Assembly (NCBI GenBank): GCA_900547805.1
Contig: URIE01000073.1
Span: 1-9,159 of the forward strand
Source of the DNA: an uncultured Collinsella sp.
Lineage (GTDB): Bacteria > Actinomycetota > Coriobacteriia > Coriobacteriales > Coriobacteriaceae
Direction: 5' to 3'
Length of the DNA: 9,159 nt
This document shows positions 6,606 to 9,159 of this stretch, piece after piece. A program made the position numbers and the translations under genes. Numbering within the stretch: position 1 is the first letter of the stretch; the number at the start of each line of letters is the position of its first letter. The notes under the pieces are model-generated. The model saw nothing but the letters and a program-made list of their open reading frames with translations, made no database searches and had not been told where the DNA came from.

Positions 6606-8150
6606 GTGGCCGGAATCGGTTTTGAGCTTAAGCGCCTGTTTAGGCGCAAGGGCCTTTTTGCCACGATGCGCGCTTACGGCTACGCCGGCATTGTGTGCAC
6701 GGGTCCCATGCTGTTGGGCGTGCTGCTCCAGGTGGGTATCTTGGTGCTGTGCGGTCTGTGGGGCGTAGGGCGTGCCAACCAGGATCTGCTGGTGTGCATG
6801 GTGACCTACACACTGCTGGCCTCGCTTTTGCTCACGAGCTTTTTCTCCATGCCGGTCACGCGCTTTTTGGCTGATATGTTGTTTGCCGAGCGCGAGGACG
6901 AGATTCTGCCCTCGTTTTGGGGCTCCAATGCTGTCATGCTCGTTGCGGGCACGGTGCTCTACGGCGTCTTTTTGCTGTTCTCGGGCGCCACGCTGCTGCA
7001 GGGGCTGCTGTGCCTGTGGCTGTTCAACATTATGATCGTCAACTGGAACGGTATGAGTTACCTCACGGCCATCAAGGATTACCGCGGCATCCTGTGCAGC
7101 TTTGCGGCTGCCATTGGCGTGGCGTGCCTGTGCGCCCTGACCGCGCTGGCGCTGGGACTGCCGCCGGTCGAGGGCCTGTTGGCATCAATTGCTCTGGGCT
7201 ACGGCGTCATGCTCGCCTGGGACGTGGTACTGCTGTACCGGTATTTTCCTCAGAGCGACCGCAGCCCCTGGCCCTTTTTGCAGTGGCTCGATCAGTTTAT
7301 GCCGCTGGCGCTCACGGGCCTGTTAACCAATCTGGGACTCTTTGCGCACCTGGTGATTATTTGGGCCGGTCCTATTGGCGTGCAGGTCAAGGGCTTGTTT
7401 TATGGTGCGCCCTACTACGATGTGCCGGCGCTCATCGCGTTTTTGACGATCCTGGTCACGACCGTCAACTTTGTGGTCTCGGTCGAGGTCAACTTCTATC
7501 CGCGCTACCGCGACTACTACAGCCTGTTCAATGACGGCGGCGTGGTAGGCGACATTGTGGTGGCCGAGGAGGAGATGCTCTCCACGCTTAACAGCGAACT
7601 GCGCTTTTGTGCGCTCAAGCAGCTGTTTGTGACCGCGGCGGTCATTTCGCTCGAGACCACGGTGCTGTCGGCCCTACCGTTGGGCTTTAACAACCTTATG
7701 CACGGGTATTTTCGCACGCTGTGCGTGGGCTATGGCCTGTATGCCGTGGGCAATACGGTGATGCTCATCTTGCTGTACTTTACCGACTATAAGGGGGCCG
7801 TGCTGGCTTCGGGCCTGTTTGCCGGTGTGGCCGGGCTGGCGACTGCGGTGTCGTTGCTTTTGTCGCAGCAGTTTTACGGCTTTGGCTTTTTGTTGGGTGC
7901 GGCGGTGTTTTTTATCGTGGCGCTGCTGCGGCTCGATACCTATACCGCCAACTTGCCGTATCGTATCCTGAGCCAGCAGCCCATTGTGGCGACCGACAAA
8001 ACGGGTCGCTTTACACAGCTGGGCCGCTTGCTCGACCGTGCCGAGCAGCGCTATGAGGAAGGTCGCCATAAGGGTGAGCCACATGGCGCGTTTGAGCGCG
8101 CAGTAGTCCGCGTGTATCGCAAGCATTGGGGAGGTTCTGATGACCGATAG
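6606..8150 (+). CDS. pelG: PelG membrane transporter-like protein
   Basis: This 514-residue integral membrane protein is thought to pass the Pel polymer across the membrane; it belongs to the MOP/MATE-like flippase superfamily. The start MAGIGFELKRLFRRKG is typical of PelG. About twelve hydrophobic segments are visible, including those near residues 26-50, 61-83, 108-128, 132-147, 161-184, 190-210, 230-254, 272-294, 340-358, 370-392, 397-420 and 424-442. A long polar loop with VEVNFYPRYRDYY (293-305) separates the two halves and is likely cytosolic. After the last helix comes a charged tail of about 65 residues (449-514). Pseudomonas PelG has about 456 residues, so this tail is the likely reason for the extra length. 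The gene starts at GTG three bases after the pelF stop, and its last 11 bases overlap the next gene. Confidence 0.93.
   Translation: MAGIGFELKRLFRRKGLFATMRAYGYAGIVCTGPMLLGVLLQVGILVLCGLWGVGRANQDLLVCMVTYTLLASLLLTSFFSMPVTRFLADMLFAEREDEILPSFWGSNAVMLVAGTVLYGVFLLFSGATLLQGLLCLWLFNIMIVNWNGMSYLTAIKDYRGILCSFAAAIGVACLCALTALALGLPPVEGLLASIALGYGVMLAWDVVLLYRYFPQSDRSPWPFLQWLDQFMPLALTGLLTNLGLFAHLVIIWAGPIGVQVKGLFYGAPYYDVPALIAFLTILVTTVNFVVSVEVNFYPRYRDYYSLFNDGGVVGDIVVAEEEMLSTLNSELRFCALKQLFVTAAVISLETTVLSALPLGFNNLMHGYFRTLCVGYGLYAVGNTVMLILLYFTDYKGAVLASGLFAGVAGLATAVSLLLSQQFYGFGFLLGAAVFFIVALLRLDTYTANLPYRILSQQPIVATDKTGRFTQLGRLLDRAEQRYEEGRHKGEPHGAFERAVVRVYRKHWGGSDDR
8128..8134 (+). promoter_or_regulatory. Ribosome binding site of the CotH-like gene
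   Basis: GGGGAGG lies five bases before the ATG at 8140, within the pelG coding end. It supports a start inside pelG. Further ATG codons at 8152 and 8155 are in frame but lie farther from this site. Confidence 0.7.
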
Positions 8151-9159
8151 GATGATGTCTCGCCGTCGCCTGTTTGAGGCGGCTGCCGGTGCGCTGTTGC
8201 TTTCGGGCTGCTCGGTGCAGGAAGACTCCTCGACCAAAAAAGTCAAAAAGCAGGACGAGATCAAAAAGGCCGAGGCCTCGGACGGGACTAAGCACCTGCG
8301 CGATAAGGACGAGCTGTACGAGGTCTACGACGACTCGGACATTGTGACCATGTACCTGACGGTCTCGCGCGGCAACAGCTCCGAGAACACCGACCACAGC
8401 TGGGCCGAGATCAACACGTACTCGGTGTATGACTATGCCGACATGGGCGTGACGCGCTATCAGGTTATGGGCCTGCTGCAGGCGGGCGACGAAGACGGCC
8501 CGGTTGCCGGCGAGGTTGGCTATGGCGAGGAAGCGCCCAATGCCACCGTGCAGGTGCGCGGCCAGACGTCGAGCGGCTACGCGCAGAAGAATTACAAGGT
8601 TGAGCTCAAGAAGGGTAAGGGCACCTGGCGTCAGCAGCGCGCGATTGCGCTCAACAAGCATATGGGCGAGGGCATGCGCTTTCGCAACAAGATGGCCTAC
8701 GACCTGATTTGTGGGATTCCCCAGATGATGGGCCTGCGCACGCAGTTTGTGCACCTGTGGGTGTGCGACCAGACCGAAAAATCCAACGACACCTTTGAGG
8801 ACTACGGTCTGTTTACGCAGGTCGAGCAGCTCAACAAAACGGCGCTCAAGGCCCACGGTCTGGATAAGAGCGGGCATCTGTATAAGGTGAATAGCTTCGA
8901 TTTCCATCGCTTTGAGGACACCATTAAGCTCGCCGACGATCCCGACTACAACCAGGCAAACTTTGAGGGCATGCTCGAGATTAAGGGCGATTCGGACCAC
9001 ACCAAGCTCATCGAGATGCTCGATGCGCTCAACGATGAGTCGCAAAAGATCGATGATTTGCTCGATACCTACTTTGATACCGAGAATCTGGTCTATTGGC
9101 TGGCGTTTCAGATCCTGACGGGCAACTGCGATACGCAGAACCGTAACTGCTATCTGTAC
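8140..9159 (+). CDS. CotH-family kinase-like lipoprotein (partial, 3' end outside window)
   Basis: The frame from ATG 8140 stays open for 340 codons to the window edge. The N-terminus has SRRRLF (7-12), a short hydrophobic run and the lipobox LSGC (21-24), so it looks like a Tat-type lipoprotein anchored through C24. A Lys/Glu-rich linker follows (about 30-60). The body matches the CotH kinase fold: RGQTSSGYAQKNYKVEL (140-156) is the RG-S-KKSYK-type segment with the likely ATP-binding lysine, NKHMGEGMRFRNKMAYDL (172-189) the conserved R-N-K-A segment, EDYGLFTQVEQLNK (220-233) the Y/G-E strand, and GNCDTQNRNCYLY (328-340) the region with the probable metal or catalytic Asp. CotH of Bacillus phosphorylates spore coat proteins; nothing here suggests spores. 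Coupling to pelG suggests a surface kinase acting on a Pel-related protein or on the polymer, which is inference. Start alternatives are 8152 and 8155. Confidence 0.85.
   Translation, partial: MTDRMMSRRRLFEAAAGALLLSGCSVQEDSSTKKVKKQDEIKKAEASDGTKHLRDKDELYEVYDDSDIVTMYLTVSRGNSSENTDHSWAEINTYSVYDYADMGVTRYQVMGLLQAGDEDGPVAGEVGYGEEAPNATVQVRGQTSSGYAQKNYKVELKKGKGTWRQQRAIALNKHMGEGMRFRNKMAYDLICGIPQMMGLRTQFVHLWVCDQTEKSNDTFEDYGLFTQVEQLNKTALKAHGLDKSGHLYKVNSFDFHRFEDTIKLADDPDYNQANFEGMLEIKGDSDHTKLIEMLDALNDESQKIDDLLDTYFDTENLVYWLAFQILTGNCDTQNRNCYLY

Noticed and set aside
8011..9045. Minus-strand open frame (344 codons) opposite the CotH-like gene
   Set aside because: Shadow of the CotH-like frame, which has a lipobox, a ribosome site and family motifs; the minus-strand frame has none of these.

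Overview
The window is one GC-rich, rightward-reading operon for a Gram-positive-type Pel exopolysaccharide machine. It has five complete genes in the order pelD-pelE-pelA(deacetylase)-pelF-pelG, followed by a CotH-family kinase-like lipoprotein that runs off the right edge. The strong GGAGG-type ribosome sites, GC-rich codon use, a lipoprotein signal of Gram-positive style and the absence of any outer-membrane Pel export gene (pelB, pelC) point to a high-GC Gram-positive. My best guess is a Coriobacteriia gut actinobacterium (Collinsella/Olsenella-like). That placement is inference from style and was not tested.

Layout: positions 1-260 hold no convincing gene. They contain a possible leftward promoter (41-68), nested palindromes (174-192), a consensus -35 box for the operon (198-203) and a strong ribosome site. 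From 261 to 9159 the genes are packed end to end. They are joined by TTGA (pelD/pelE), ATGA (pelE/pelA), ATGA (pelA/pelF), a 3-nt gap (pelF/pelG) and an 11-nt overlap (pelG/cotH-like), so transcription and translation are probably coupled throughout. No internal terminator, RNA gene, CRISPR array or mobile element was seen.

How the parts should work together, from known Pel biology: PelF is the cytosolic GT4 glycosyltransferase that polymerises UDP-activated amino sugar. PelG is the multi-spanning membrane transporter-like protein, PelE the membrane-anchored TPR scaffold, and PelD the c-di-GMP receptor that switches the complex on. Membrane-anchored PelA removes acetyl groups from the emerging polymer outside the cell. 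The PelD here keeps the RxxD c-di-GMP binding motif and has lost the cyclase signature.

Three points depart from the textbook Pseudomonas system. PelD carries an extra, about 290-residue N-terminal SDR/epimerase-like domain whose cofactor and catalytic motifs look degenerate. PelA lacks the glycoside hydrolase domain. A Tat-type CotH-family lipoprotein is translationally coupled to pelG, which suggests a surface phosphotransfer step linked to Pel.
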